Assembly (NCBI GenBank): GCA_031177985.1
Contig: JAPSJW010000003.1
Coordinates: 62,001 to 126,000, forward strand
Length of the DNA: 64,000 nt
Direction: 5' to 3'
DNA from: Microbacteriaceae bacterium
GTDB lineage: Bacteria > Actinomycetota > Actinomycetes > Actinomycetales > Microbacteriaceae
Positions 28,798 through 38,240 of this stretch are shown here, in pieces. Position numbers and translations under genes: made by a program. Within the stretch, counting starts at the first letter, position 1. Each line of letters begins with the position of its first letter. Below the pieces are notes generated by a model that saw nothing but the letters and a program-made list of their open reading frames with translations, did no database searches and was not told the origin of the DNA.

Positions 28798-29676
28798 CTA
28801 GGTCAGAACGGCGTACAGCAGGTACGCAGCGGCTGCCGAGGGCAGGATCGAGTCGAGACGATCGAGGAAGCCGCCGTGTCCAGGCAGCCAGGAGCTGATG
28901 TCCTTCACGCCGATGTCCCGCTTGATCTGCGACTCGACCAGGTCGCCCGAGGTCGCGGTGACGACGATCACCGCGCCGAAGAGGACCCCGGCCTGCCACG
29001 GCACGTCGAGCATGAAGATCGCGAGGAGCACCCCGGCGACGAGCCCGACCACCGCCGAGCCGGCGAAGCCCTCCCAGGTCTTCTTCGGGCTGATCCTCGG
29101 CACCATCGGGTGCTTGCCGAAGGCCACGCCCGAAGCGTAGGCGCCGATGTCGACGCACACCACGGCGATGAGGAACGCCAGCGTCCACCACTGCCCGTCC
29201 TCGCGGGCGGTGAGCACGAAGGCGAAGCCGCCGAGGAAGACGACGTAGACCTGCACGAGCACGCCCGCCCCGATGTCCCGCCAGAAAGCGCCGGCGCCGG
29301 TGCGGTGACTCGGGCGCACGAGCTCGGCGCACCGCCACAGCACGACCAGCGCGATCGCGGCGAGGGTCGCGTACCAGTGCCCGGCCTCGAGGCCGTAGAA
29401 CGAGGCGGGGACGACGCCGATCGCGCCGATGACCGTGGGGATGCGCGGGACGTCCCGGCCCGCCACCCGCAGCGCGCTCGCGAGCTCCCAGGCCGTGAAG
29501 GCGACGAGCGCGCCGCCGAAGAGCATGAACAGCTCCTTGGCGAACAGGATGCTCGCGAGCAGAGCCAGGCCCAGCACGAGGCCGAGCAGCACCGCGAGAG
29601 CGAGGTTGCGTCCCGCACGCTGCTGGATCCGGTCGTTCGTGGCGCGGAGCTGCGCCTCGAACTCGGCTGGGTTCAC
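28798..29676 (-). CDS. cdsA: Phosphatidate cytidylyltransferase
   Basis: Makes CDP-diacylglycerol from phosphatidic acid and CTP at the membrane. It has 292 residues with about seven or eight membrane segments and the family signature near the C-terminus (DIGAYASGVAFGKHPMV then ISPKKTWEG). It starts 1 base after the frr stop, in the classical tsf-pyrH-frr-cdsA order. Confidence 0.94.
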   Translation of the reverse strand: MNPAEFEAQLRATNDRIQQRAGRNLALAVLLGLVLGLALLASILFAKELFMLFGGALVAFTAWELASALRVAGRDVPRIPTVIGAIGVVPASFYGLEAGHWYATLAAIALVVLWRCAELVRPSHRTGAGAFWRDIGAGVLVQVYVVFLGGFAFVLTAREDGQWWTLAFLIAVVCVDIGAYASGVAFGKHPMVPRISPKKTWEGFAGSAVVGLVAGVLLAIFMLDVPWQAGVLFGAVIVVTATSGDLVESQIKRDIGVKDISSWLPGHGGFLDRLDSILPSAAAAYLLYAVLT

Positions 29677-29677
29677 G

Positions 29678-30232
29678 TCAGACCTCGAGGAGTTCGACTT
29701 CTTTGCGCTTGAGGGCCTCGTCGATCTGGTCGACGTAGCTCTTCGTCACCGTCTCCAGCTCCTTCTCGGCCCGGGTCACCTCGTCGTCGCCGACCTCGGA
29801 CTTGAGCGCGTCCAGGTCGTCCTTGGCCTTACGGCGGATGTTGCGGATCGCGACCTTCGCCTGCTCGCCCTTCTCGCGGACGATCTTGACGAACTCCTTG
29901 CGCCGGTCCTCGGTGAGCTCGGGGATGACGGCGCGGATCATGTTGCCGTCGTTGCCGATGGTGGCGCCGAGGTTCGGCGAGGCGACGAGCGCGCGCTCGA
30001 TGTCCTTCAGCGAGCCCTTGTCGTAGGGCGTGATGAGCAGGACTCGGGCCTCGGGGTGGTTGAGCGCCGCGAGCTGCGCGAGCGGGGTGGGGGTGCCGTA
30101 GTAGTCGACGAGGACCTTCTGGAACAGGGCCGGGTTCGCGCGCCCGGTGCGAACCGTGCCGAAGTCCTCCCGTGCGACCTCGACGGCCTTCGTCATCTTG
30201 TCCTTGGCATCCGACAGAACGTCGCTGATCAC
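29678..30232 (-). CDS. frr: Ribosome recycling factor
   Basis: A 184-residue, all-expected-length factor that splits post-termination ribosomes together with [27 protein letters not shown] and the C-terminal helix bundle ([23 protein letters not shown]) are typical. It sits between pyrH and cdsA. Confidence 0.97.
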   Translation of the reverse strand: MISDVLSDAKDKMTKAVEVAREDFGTVRTGRANPALFQKVLVDYYGTPTPLAQLAALNHPEARVLLITPYDKGSLKDIERALVASPNLGATIGNDGNMIRAVIPELTEDRRKEFVKIVREKGEQAKVAIRNIRRKAKDDLDALKSEVGDDEVTRAEKELETVTKSYVDQIDEALKRKEVELLEV

Positions 30233-30295
30233 TGCAACTCCTTTGGGTCGTGACGAGTCTATTGCGTGGCCTCCGCTGCGCCGCGGAGCCGCGAT

Positions 30296-31015
30296 TCAGG
30301 CGCTGACGAGGGTGCCGATGCGCTCGCCCCTGATCGCCTTCTCGACGCTGCCTGCCGGCTGCATGCCGAAGACGACCATGGGCATGCCGTTGTCCATGCA
30401 GAGGCTGAACGCCGTCGAGTCGACCACCTTGAGGCCCCTGACGAGCGCCTCCTGGTAGGTCACCTCGTCGAGCTTCTGGGCCGTGGGATCCAGCCGGGGG
30501 TCGGCGGTGTAGACGCCGTCGACCCCGTTCTTGGCGACCAGCACGACATCCGCCCCGATCTCGAGCGCACGCTGCGCCGACACGGTGTCGGTCGAGAAGT
30601 ACGGCAGCCCGGCGCCCGCACCGAAGATGACGACGCGCCCCTTCTCGAGGTGACGCTCGGCCCGACGCGGGATGTACGGCTCGGCGACCTGGGTCATGGC
30701 GATCGCCGACTGCACCCGGGTGGCCGCGCCCGCCTGCTCGAGGAAGTCCTGCAGCGCGAGGGCGTTCATGACGGTGCCGAGCATCCCCATGTAGTCGGCC
30801 CGTCCGCGGTCCATGCCGCGCTGGCTGAGCTCAGCGCCACGGAAGAAGTTGCCGCCGCCGACGACGACCGCGACCTCGACATCCGCCGCTGCCGCCGCGA
30901 TCTCCTTGGCGATGGAGCTGACGACGTCGGGGTTGACGCCGAGCGCGCCACCTCCGAACGACTCGCCGCTCAACTTGAGAAGGACCCGCCGTCTGCCCGT
31001 CATCTCGCTCGACAC
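30296..31015 (-). CDS. pyrH: UMP kinase
   Basis: Amino-acid-kinase-fold enzyme that phosphorylates UMP to UDP in pyrimidine synthesis. It has 239 residues. [11 protein letters not shown] at the N-terminus, [10 protein letters not shown], the [17 protein letters not shown] helix and [15 protein letters not shown] are all characteristic. The gene stands between tsf and frr; the gap from tsf contains a hairpin terminator. Confidence 0.97.
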   Translation of the reverse strand: MSSEMTGRRRVLLKLSGESFGGGALGVNPDVVSSIAKEIAAAAADVEVAVVVGGGNFFRGAELSQRGMDRGRADYMGMLGTVMNALALQDFLEQAGAATRVQSAIAMTQVAEPYIPRRAERHLEKGRVVIFGAGAGLPYFSTDTVSAQRALEIGADVVLVAKNGVDGVYTADPRLDPTAQKLDEVTYQEALVRGLKVVDSTAFSLCMDNGMPMVVFGMQPAGSVEKAIRGERIGTLVSA

Positions 31016-31102
31016 CGATCGGTCCCCTTCCAGTAGCCCTCGTCCAGGGTAGTCGAGCCGCTCCCTCGCCCTTGCACGCGCGGGGCGGACTCGCGGGCAA
31101 GC

Positions 31103-31137
31103 AGAAGGGCCGGACCCTTGCGGGATCCGGCCCTTCT
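31103..31137 (-). terminator. Hairpin terminator between tsf and pyrH
   Basis: Perfect 12-base arms (31103-31114 and 31126-31137, AGAAGGGCCGGA and its complement) enclose 11 bases that can pair further (CCC/GGG). It lies 16 bases after the tsf stop on the minus strand. There is only a weak T-run, so it may attenuate rather than fully stop transcription into pyrH. Confidence 0.75.
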
Positions 31138-31153
31138 GGACTGCGGTTGCGGA

Positions 31154-31981
31154 CTAGGCGCCGACCTTGAAGCGGGCGAACCCGGCCACGGTCAGGCCCG
31201 CGTCGGCGACCACCTTGCTGATCGTCAGCTTGTTGTCGCGGGCGTACTCCTGCTCGAGCAGGGCGACCTGCTTGAAGTAGGCGCCGAGGCGACCCTCGAC
31301 GATCTTCGGCAGAGCAGCCTCGGGCTTGCCCTCGTTGCGGCTGATCTCCTCGACGATGCGACGCTCGTTCTCGACGTCCGACTCGGGCACGTCCTCGCGG
31401 GAGAGGTACACGGGAGCGGCGAACGAGATGTGCTGCGCGATGCCGCGCGCGGTCTCGGCGTCGGAGCCCTCGTAGGCCACGACGACGCCGATCTGCGGCG
31501 GGAGGTCCTTGCTCGTGCGGTGCAGGTAGACGGCGAACTGCGAGCCGGCGATGCGCGCCACGCGACGCAGCTCGACCTTCTCGCCGATCGTCGCGGCCTG
31601 CTCCTCGATGACCGCGCCGACGGTGCTGCCGTCGAGCTCGACCGCGAGGGCGGCCTCGACCGTCTCGGCTCCCGAGTCGGCGAGCGCCTGAACGACCTTG
31701 TCGGCCAGCGCGATGAACTTGTCGTTCTTCGCGACGAAGTCGGTCTCGCAGGCGAGCTCGATCATCGTCGCTGCGGTCGCGGACTCGACGACGGCGATGA
31801 GGCCCTCGCTCGTGGAGCGGTCGGCACGCTTCGCGTTGCCCTTCGCACCCTTGAGTCGCAGGATCTCGACGGCCTTCTCGATGTCGCCATCGGCCTCCGT
31901 GAGGGCGTTCTTGGTGTCGACCATGCCCGTGCCGAGACGCTCGCGCAGGGCCTTGATGTCGGCGAGGCTGACGTTTGCCAC
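31154..31981 (-). CDS. tsf: Elongation factor Ts
   Basis: Nucleotide-exchange factor for EF-Tu, 275 residues. The N-terminal UBA-like domain (LADIKALRERLGTGMVDTKNALTEADGDIEKAVEILR) is followed by the core with ELACETDFVAKNDKF. It follows rpsB by 47 bases on the same strand as one ribosomal transcription unit. Confidence 0.97.
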   Translation of the reverse strand: MANVSLADIKALRERLGTGMVDTKNALTEADGDIEKAVEILRLKGAKGNAKRADRSTSEGLIAVVESATAATMIELACETDFVAKNDKFIALADKVVQALADSGAETVEAALAVELDGSTVGAVIEEQAATIGEKVELRRVARIAGSQFAVYLHRTSKDLPPQIGVVVAYEGSDAETARGIAQHISFAAPVYLSREDVPESDVENERRIVEEISRNEGKPEAALPKIVEGRLGAYFKQVALLEQEYARDNKLTISKVVADAGLTVAGFARFKVGA

Positions 31982-32028
31982 TCCGGTCTCTCTTCCTGAT
32001 TCGGCCGCGCCTCGTGGGCGCAGCGTGA

Positions 32029-33222
32029 CTACTTCTTGGACGACGACTTCTTGGCGGCCGGCTTCTTCTCGGCCTCGGTCGCCTCGGCCTCGATCTTCTC
32101 CTCGACCTGCTCCTGGGTCTCGGGAGCGTGCTCGGGGACGATGGTCTCGTCGGCCTGGGCCTCGTGCTCGGCGACCTGGGCGTCGGCGTCGTTCTCCTCG
32201 ACGGTCGAGCCGGCCTCGTCGTTCACAGTGGCGGCCTCGTCGGTCGCAGCGGTATCCGTTGCGGCGGCGGCCTCGGTCGCGGCCTCCACGGTCGCGTCGT
32301 CGGTGCTCTCGGCGACCGTGCTGGTCAGCTCCTCGGTCGCAGCAGCGGCCTCGGGGGCGTCAGCGGCCTCGGTCGCCTCAGCGGCGGGGGCGTCAGCGCC
32401 GGTTGCGTCACCGGCGGGGGCGTCAGCGGCGGTCGCGTCCGCGGCGGGGGCGGCGTTCGAGCCCTCGAGGAGCTCGCGCTCCCACTCGGCCAGCGGCTCG
32501 ACGGCGGAGACGTTGCCCTCCTCCTCCGGCTTCTGGTGGCGCTGGATGAGGCCCTCGGCGGCGGCGTCGGCGATGATGCGGGTGAGCAGGCCCACCGAGC
32601 GGATCGCGTCGTCGTTGCCCGGGATGGGGTAGTTGACCTCGTCGGGGTCGCAGTTCGTGTCGAGGATGCCGATCACCGGGATGCCGAGCTTGCGGGCCTC
32701 GTCGACGGCGAGGTGCTCCTTCTTGGTGTCGACCACCCAGAGAGCGCTCGGGGTCTTCGACAGGTTGCGGATGCCGCCCAGCGTCTTGTGCAGCTTGTCC
32801 AGCTCGCGACGCTTGATGAGCAGCTCCTTCTTGGTGAAGCCGCTGGTGGTGCCCTCGAAGTCGAGCTCCTCGAGCTCCTTCATGCGGGCGAGTCGCTTCG
32901 ACACCGTCGAGAAGTTGGTGAGCAGACCGCCGAGCCAGCGCTGGTTCACGTAGGGCTGGCCGACGCGCGTCGCCTGCTCGGCGATGGCCTCCTGGGCCTG
33001 CTTCTTGGTGCCGACGAACAGCACGGTGCCGCCGCGGGCGACGGTCTCCTTGACGAAGTCGTAAGCCTTGTCGATGTAGGCCAGCGACTGCTGCAGGTCG
33101 ATGATGTAGATGCCGGAGCGCTCCGCGAAGATGAATCGCTTCATCTTGGGGTTCCAGCGGCGGGTCTGGTGCCCGAAGTGCACGCCGCTGTCGAGCAGCT
33201 GGCGGATGGTGACGACGGCCAT
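32029..33222 (-). CDS. rpsB: 30S ribosomal protein S2 with a long acidic C-terminal tail
   Basis: S2 core of about 250 residues ([57 protein letters not shown]). A tail from about residue 255 to 397 is made almost only of Ala, Glu, Asp and Thr and ends in a lysine/serine cluster (KKSSSKK). The standard protein ends near 250-280 residues, so roughly 140 residues are extra. ATG 33222 is preceded by GGAGAA. It heads the rpsB-tsf unit. Confidence 0.96.
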   Translation of the reverse strand: MAVVTIRQLLDSGVHFGHQTRRWNPKMKRFIFAERSGIYIIDLQQSLAYIDKAYDFVKETVARGGTVLFVGTKKQAQEAIAEQATRVGQPYVNQRWLGGLLTNFSTVSKRLARMKELEELDFEGTTSGFTKKELLIKRRELDKLHKTLGGIRNLSKTPSALWVVDTKKEHLAVDEARKLGIPVIGILDTNCDPDEVNYPIPGNDDAIRSVGLLTRIIADAAAEGLIQRHQKPEEEGNVSAVEPLAEWERELLEGSNAAPAADATAADAPAGDATGADAPAAEATEAADAPEAAAATEELTSTVAESTDDATVEAATEAAAATDTAATDEAATVNDEAGSTVEENDADAQVAEHEAQADETIVPEHAPETQEQVEEKIEAEATEAEKKPAAKKSSSKK

Positions 33223-33240
33223 GGCCGTTCTCCTTCTTCC

Positions 33241-33415
33241 ACGCGCACGGGTGCGCGTTCTTCTCAGTTCTCTTTCCTCTGCACCGGTCGGTGCGGGAAC
33301 CTGGTGCCCGGGCACGCATCCGCTCCCCGGTTACCCGGTGGAGACTGAGTGGATGTGGTGGCCGAGTGGGCACGCGTAGTCAACGCCCGAGAGCGCTGCT
33401 GCCGTCAGTGTAGCA
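33241..33415 (-). promoter_or_regulatory. Probable rpsB promoter and structured leader
   Basis: On the minus strand an extended -10 (TGCTACACT, 33407-33415) would place the start near 33400 and give a leader of about 180 bases. A perfect 8-base hairpin (ACGCGCAC/GTGCGCGT, 33241-33258) lies just upstream of the rpsB ribosome binding site. Its position suits translational feedback by S2, which is inference. No good -35 is visible. Confidence 0.5.
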
Positions 33416-33501
33416 CCGCGACCGTTCCTCCTCAGGGTCGGGATGTCCCCAATCCGGCTCCATCGGCGTCGTAGTCGGACCCCGTCCTCCAGGGTCGAGT
33501 C

Positions 33502-34284
33502 ATGAGATCGATGGCCACGCTCGTGCTCGCCGCGTCCGTCGCGCTCGCGCCGCCCTCGGCGCTTCCCGCACCCGCGGCGCTTCCCGCACCCGCGGCGCTC
33601 CCGGCTGCGCCCTCGCCCGCGGCGCTTGCGCCGCCCGCGGCGCTCCCGGCTGCGCCCTCACCCGATCCCGGCGTCGCAGGCGGGGCGGTCTGGGCGTGGC
33701 CCGTGCCTCCGCCGCACGCGGTGCTGCGCCCGTTCGTCGCTCCCCCGACGCCGTACTCCCCCGGCCACCGCGGCCTCGACCTCCTCGCGCCGCGCGAGAC
33801 CGTGCTCGCGCCCGACGACGGTGTCGTCCACTTCTCGGGTTGGGTGGTCGACCGGCCGGTGCTCTCCATCCGGCATGAAGGCGGCTACCTCTCGAGCTAC
33901 GAGCCGGTCGAGACGGATCTCGTCGAGGGCGATCCGGTGGCGCGGGGCGATCCGATCGGCACCGTGCTCGACGGGCACTGCGAGCGCCGCTGCCTGCACT
34001 TCGGAGTGCGGCTCGACGGCGAGTACGTGTCACCGCTGCTGCTGCTCGGCGGCATCCCGCGGTCGGTGCTCCTGCCGGTGAGGCGGGAGCGGCGGGGTTC
34101 AGGCGCGCGGGTGCGCCCTGGCGTAGGTCTCCTTCAGCCGCTCCGCCGACACGTGCGTGTAGATCTGCGTCGTGCCGAGGCTCGCGTGGCCGAGCAGCTC
34201 CTGCACGGCGCGCAGATCGGCTCCGCCGTCGAGCAGGTGCGTCGCCGCCGTATGACGCAGGGAGTGCGGGCCGGCGGGCCCTGA
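33502..34284 (+). CDS. Secreted M23-family peptidase-like protein
   Basis: A 260-residue exported protein of the LytM/M23 fold. A signal peptide ([13 protein letters not shown]) is followed by low-complexity Ala-Pro repeats to about residue 55. The M23 domain has the zinc ligands in GHRGLDL. The final HxH motif reads CLHFGV, so the first His is Cys; this is common in the actinobacterial subfamily but makes catalysis uncertain. The last 60 or so codons run antisense through the end of xerC and are Arg-rich, so the true domain ends near residue 200. It is transcribed away from rpsB. Confidence 0.75.
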   Translation: MRSMATLVLAASVALAPPSALPAPAALPAPAALPAAPSPAALAPPAALPAAPSPDPGVAGGAVWAWPVPPPHAVLRPFVAPPTPYSPGHRGLDLLAPRETVLAPDDGVVHFSGWVVDRPVLSIRHEGGYLSSYEPVETDLVEGDPVARGDPIGTVLDGHCERRCLHFGVRLDGEYVSPLLLLGGIPRSVLLPVRRERRGSGARVRPGVGLLQPLRRHVRVDLRRAEARVAEQLLHGAQIGSAVEQVRRRRMTQGVRAGGP

Positions 34285-34995
34285 ACCGGGGAGGTCGCCG
34301 AGCAGCGACGAGACGAGGCCGTAGACGGTCCGCGCGCCGATGCGCCGACCCCGGGCACCCACGAAAAGGGCGTGCTCGCCGGGCGCAGCCCACTCCGATC
34401 TGCGCTCGAGCCAGGCGCGCAAGGCCGTGGCCGCCGGTACTCCGAACGGCACGACCCGCTCCTTCGCACCCTTGCCGAGCACCCAGACGGTCAGCCGCTC
34501 CAGGTCGAGCCGATCGAGGTCGAGGCCGACGAGCTCGCTGACGCGGATCCCTGCGCCGTAGAGCAGCTCGACCATGGCGACGTCGCGGACCGCTCCCACG
34601 TCGCGGGTCTCCGCCCGCTCCGCGAGGCCCGCGAGGAGGCCGTTCACCTGCTCCCGGGTGAGCACCCGCGGCAGGCGCCGATCGGGGCGCGGCGCCTTCA
34701 GACGCACGGCGGAGTCCTGACCGTGTCCCTCCCGGGCGCTCCACTCGGTGAAGGAGCGCACCGCGGCGGCGCGTCGGGCGAGCGTCGCTCGGGACAGGCC
34801 GCGCTGCGACTGCTGCCAGAGCCAATCCCGCAGCAGCTCGAGGTCGGCGGCTGCAGCGTCCTCGGCACCGCGCTCCGCGGCGAAGGCGGCGAGGTCGGCG
34901 AGGTCGGCCCGGTAGCTGCGCACCGTGTTCGCGCCGAGCCCGCGCTCGCGCACGAGGTAGCCCTCGAAGCGGTCGATCGCGTCTCGCCAGAGCAT
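34099..34995 (-). CDS. xerC: Tyrosine recombinase XerC
   Basis: Chromosome dimer resolution recombinase, 298 residues. The N-terminal SAM-like DNA-binding domain ([23 protein letters not shown]) precedes the catalytic domain with Arg in [12 protein letters not shown], the [12 protein letters not shown] box, the second His in [15 protein letters not shown] and the nucleophile Tyr in that motif. It occupies its usual place next to rpsB, but dprA, normally its neighbour, is absent. Confidence 0.94.
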   Translation of the reverse strand: MLWRDAIDRFEGYLVRERGLGANTVRSYRADLADLAAFAAERGAEDAAAADLELLRDWLWQQSQRGLSRATLARRAAAVRSFTEWSAREGHGQDSAVRLKAPRPDRRLPRVLTREQVNGLLAGLAERAETRDVGAVRDVAMVELLYGAGIRVSELVGLDLDRLDLERLTVWVLGKGAKERVVPFGVPAATALRAWLERRSEWAAPGEHALFVGARGRRIGARTVYGLVSSLLGDLPGSGPAGPHSLRHTAATHLLDGGADLRAVQELLGHASLGTTQIYTHVSAERLKETYARAHPRA

Positions 34996-35056
34996 GGCTC
35001 CAGCATCGCCCGATCCGACGGTCGGGTCGTGCGGGCTCGCCGCGGGAGCCGGTGAA

Positions 35057-37096
35057 TCAGCGCCGGGACAGCCGGCCGGGCCACCAGAAGCCGCGCCCGG
35101 TCAGGAAGGCGAGCGCCGGCACCAGCACCGTGCGCACGAGGAGCGTGTCGAGCAGCACGCCGATGCAGACGATGACGCCGATCTGCGTGAGCGTGATGAG
35201 CGGCAGCACGCCGAGCACGGCGAACACCGCGGCCAGCAGCACGCCGGCGCTCGTGATGACCCCGCCCGTCGCCGCGAGCGCCGTCACCATCCCGGCGCGC
35301 ACGGATGCGCTGTCCGGTCGCAGCGCCTCCTCGCGGGCGCGGGTCACGAGGAAGATGTTGTAGTCCACGCCCAGCGCCACCAGGAACAGGAAGCTCAGCA
35401 GGATCACGTTGGTGTCCAGCGCCGAGAAGCCGAACGGACCGGCGAAGAGCAGCCAGGCGGCGCCGAGACTCGCGAAGAACGATGCGATGACCGTGAGCAG
35501 GAGCAGCACGGGCGCGACGAGCGCCCGCAGCAGCACGAGCAGCACCAGCAGCACGACGCCGAGGATCAGCGGAAGGAGCAGCCGCTGGTCGGCCGCGGCC
35601 ACCTGCGAGACGTCGAGGGCAGTGGCGTCGGCCCCTCCGACCAGGGCGTCGGCACCCTCGACCGCGTGCACGGCGGCGCGCAGGTCCTCGACGGCGGCGA
35701 ACGCCGCCTCCGACTCCGGTTCGGCGTCGAGCACGACATCGACTCGCGCCAGCCCGTCGTCGCTGTCGCCCGGGCGCACCGAGTCGACGCGGTCGACATC
35801 CTCGGCGGCCGCGATGACGTCATCGACCGCATCCTCGTCGGCGAGCACGATCGTCGGCGCGCCGCTGCCCGCGGGGAACGCCTCCGCGATGAGTTCCTGA
35901 CCGACGACCGCCTCCGGCACCTCCCGGAACTGCTCCGTGCTCGCGAGCCCGGTCTCGATGCGCGGCACAGCGGAGGCCAGGCCCACCAGCACGAGCAGCC
36001 CGAGCACTCCCACGAGGGCGGGCCGGCGTGCGACGCCGCGGCCGAGGCGTCCCCAGAGGCTGCGCTCCGCGGTGCTGGGAGTGCCCACCCGGGGCACGTA
36101 GGGCCAGAAGAGGCCGCGCCCGAAGAGCAGGAGCGCGGCCGGCAGCACCGCCAGCGCGAAGAGCATCGCGAGGAGGACGCCGATCGCGCACGCGAGGCCC
36201 AGCGCCCGGTTGCCCTCGAGTCCGGCGAACAGGAGGGTGAGCAGCGACAGCACGACCGTTCCGCCGCTCGCGAGGATGGCGGGAGCCGCTCCCCGGAGGG
36301 CCGATCGCATGGCGTCGCGGCGGTCGTCGTGCAGGCGCAGCTCGTCGCGATAGCGGGCGATGATCAGCAGCGCGTAGTTCGTGCCCGCGCCGAACACGAG
36401 CACCGAGAGGATGCCGGTGACGGAGGCGTCGAGTTCGTAGCCCGCCAGCGCGGCGAGGCGGCGGGCGACGATGCCGGCGACGGCATCCGCCGTGCCGATC
36501 ACCGCGAGCGGCACCAGCCACAGCACGGGACTGCGGTAGGTGAGAAGCAGGAGGACGGCGACGACGATCACCGTGGTGATGAGGAGCGTCACGTCGGCTC
36601 CCTCGAAGACGGCCGCCAGATCCACCTCGAAGCCCTCGGGCCCGGTGAGGACGGCCGTGACGCCGTCCGGGAGGCCCTCCGACGCCGCCGCGCGGAGCTC
36701 GTCGGCGCGGGCGGCCTGGGCCGCGACGTCGCTCTCGGGTTCGAGCAGCACCGTGACCACCGCCGCCGATCGGTCCTCCGCGACGATCGGGGGGAGCACC
36801 TGCTCCTCGGTGGCGAGCTCGGCCAGCTCGGGGACCCGCTCCCCGATCGTGGCGACGTCGTCGTCGGTGAGGTCGCCGTCCTCGCGAGTGAAGACGAGGA
36901 TCGCCGATGCCGTCTCCGCCTCGGGAAACTCCTCGAGCAGCGCAGCGACCCGAGCCGACTCCGCATGAGCGGGGAGTCCGGACGTGGGAGCACCGTCGCT
37001 GTCGGCACCGCGCCCGAGGAGGAAGGCTGCGGCGACACCCACGACCGCGAGCAGCAGCACGATCCACGAGGTGCGGCGGGAGGTGAGGAAGCGCAC
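35057..37096 (-). CDS. MMPL-family RND transporter
   Basis: A 679-residue membrane transporter of the MMPL/RND type. Two homologous halves each have one N-terminal helix, an extracytoplasmic domain and five or six helices. The proton-relay-type motifs [17 protein letters not shown] and [16 protein letters not shown] mark helix 4 of each half. These proteins export lipids or drugs. Upstream, GTCAG at 37112-37116 and CTGAC at 37132-37136 form a short inverted repeat that could be an operator; no regulator gene is adjacent. Confidence 0.9.
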   Translation of the reverse strand: MRFLTSRRTSWIVLLLAVVGVAAAFLLGRGADSDGAPTSGLPAHAESARVAALLEEFPEAETASAILVFTREDGDLTDDDVATIGERVPELAELATEEQVLPPIVAEDRSAAVVTVLLEPESDVAAQAARADELRAAASEGLPDGVTAVLTGPEGFEVDLAAVFEGADVTLLITTVIVVAVLLLLTYRSPVLWLVPLAVIGTADAVAGIVARRLAALAGYELDASVTGILSVLVFGAGTNYALLIIARYRDELRLHDDRRDAMRSALRGAAPAILASGGTVVLSLLTLLFAGLEGNRALGLACAIGVLLAMLFALAVLPAALLLFGRGLFWPYVPRVGTPSTAERSLWGRLGRGVARRPALVGVLGLLVLVGLASAVPRIETGLASTEQFREVPEAVVGQELIAEAFPAGSGAPTIVLADEDAVDDVIAAAEDVDRVDSVRPGDSDDGLARVDVVLDAEPESEAAFAAVEDLRAAVHAVEGADALVGGADATALDVSQVAAADQRLLLPLILGVVLLVLLVLLRALVAPVLLLLTVIASFFASLGAAWLLFAGPFGFSALDTNVILLSFLFLVALGVDYNIFLVTRAREEALRPDSASVRAGMVTALAATGGVITSAGVLLAAVFAVLGVLPLITLTQIGVIVCIGVLLDTLLVRTVLVPALAFLTGRGFWWPGRLSRR

Positions 37097-37192
37097 GACG
37101 GCCTCTCGTCAGTCAGAAGAAAGTAAGCCAGCTGACAATCTAGCGGACGTGTCGCCGTCCGGTCCGCTTCCGGCCATTCTCGCCTGGCCTCG

Positions 37193-38122
37193 TCAGTCCC
37201 CGGCGGTCGCGCCGAGGTTGAACGTCGACCGCTTGTCGCTGAAGGCGGCCCGACGCGCCTCCGGTGTCATCGCTGCGAGGGTCGCCAGATGCTCGGCCCC
37301 GAACGCGGTGACCTCCTCGGCCTCCTCGAGAGGGGCGATGGAGTGCACGATGCGGTCGTCGTAGACGTGCACCAGGTTGATCGCCTGCCCCGCATCCGTG
37401 CCGGAGAGCAGGCGGTCGCCGCGAGTGAGATCCAAGGTGTAGCAGGTCGCGGCCGCGACCGAGACCGGGATGCCGGCGAACAGCGAGTGCGTCGAGTAGT
37501 GCAGGTGGCCGCCGAGGATGCCGCGCACATCCGTGCCCCGCACCACGTCGGCCAGGCGCTGCTGATCGAGCAGCTCGAGGATCCCCATGGCCTCGAGGAG
37601 CGGCGTGGGGATCGGTGGATGATGCACCGCGATGAGCGTGCCGTGCGGCGCAGGGGTCGCGAGGACGCCCGCGAGCCACTCGAGCTGTCCATCGGTGAGC
37701 TCGCCGTGGTGCCAACCAGGGACCGTGGTGTCGAGGGAGATCACTCTGAGCCCGGCGATGTCGTGCACGCGGTCCTGGGGCTTGGTGCTGGGCTCCTCGC
37801 CGAGCAGCACCGACGAGTACGGCTCGCGCTCATCGTGGTTGCCCATGACCCAGATTACGGCCGCCCCCATCCGCTCGGCCGCGGGCTCGACGATCGCCTT
37901 CAGCCGCTCGTAGGCGTCCGGTTCTCCGAGGTCGGCGAGGTCGCCCGTGAAGACGAGGGCCTGCGGCACGGCGCGTGAGCGTTCGAGCTTGCTCAGCGCC
38001 CGCGCGAGGTGCTCCTCGGTGGCGACGCTGCCGTAGAGCGGGCGACCGCCCGCGAGCAGGTGCGTGTCGCTGATGTGCGCGATCACGTGGGTGGGTGCGG
38101 GATGCTGGCCGAGCTGGATCAC
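37193..38122 (-). CDS. Metallophosphoesterase, class III cyclic-nucleotide phosphodiesterase-like
   Basis: A 309-residue cytoplasmic calcineurin-type phosphoesterase related to CpdA/Rv0805. The metal ligands are visible in order: HISDTHLL, FTGDLADLG, VMGNHDER, AVHHPP and GGHLHYSTH. Members hydrolyse cAMP and other phosphodiesters. GTG 38122 is taken as start because the homologous fold begins a few residues later; the frame is open 52 codons upstream. It is divergent from the glycosyltransferase gene. Confidence 0.85.
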   Translation of the reverse strand: MIQLGQHPAPTHVIAHISDTHLLAGGRPLYGSVATEEHLARALSKLERSRAVPQALVFTGDLADLGEPDAYERLKAIVEPAAERMGAAVIWVMGNHDEREPYSSVLLGEEPSTKPQDRVHDIAGLRVISLDTTVPGWHHGELTDGQLEWLAGVLATPAPHGTLIAVHHPPIPTPLLEAMGILELLDQQRLADVVRGTDVRGILGGHLHYSTHSLFAGIPVSVAAATCYTLDLTRGDRLLSGTDAGQAINLVHVYDDRIVHSIAPLEEAEEVTAFGAEHLATLAAMTPEARRAAFSDKRSTFNLGATAGD

Positions 38123-38240
38123 GCACTCACAGTACGTCCTGCGGCCGACGGACGAGAGTCCGCATAGCGGCCATATCGGTCGTACGCAACCTGGAGTTCG
38201 CCCGGTTCGGAGAGCACGGTCGGCATGGTGAAGTGGAGGC

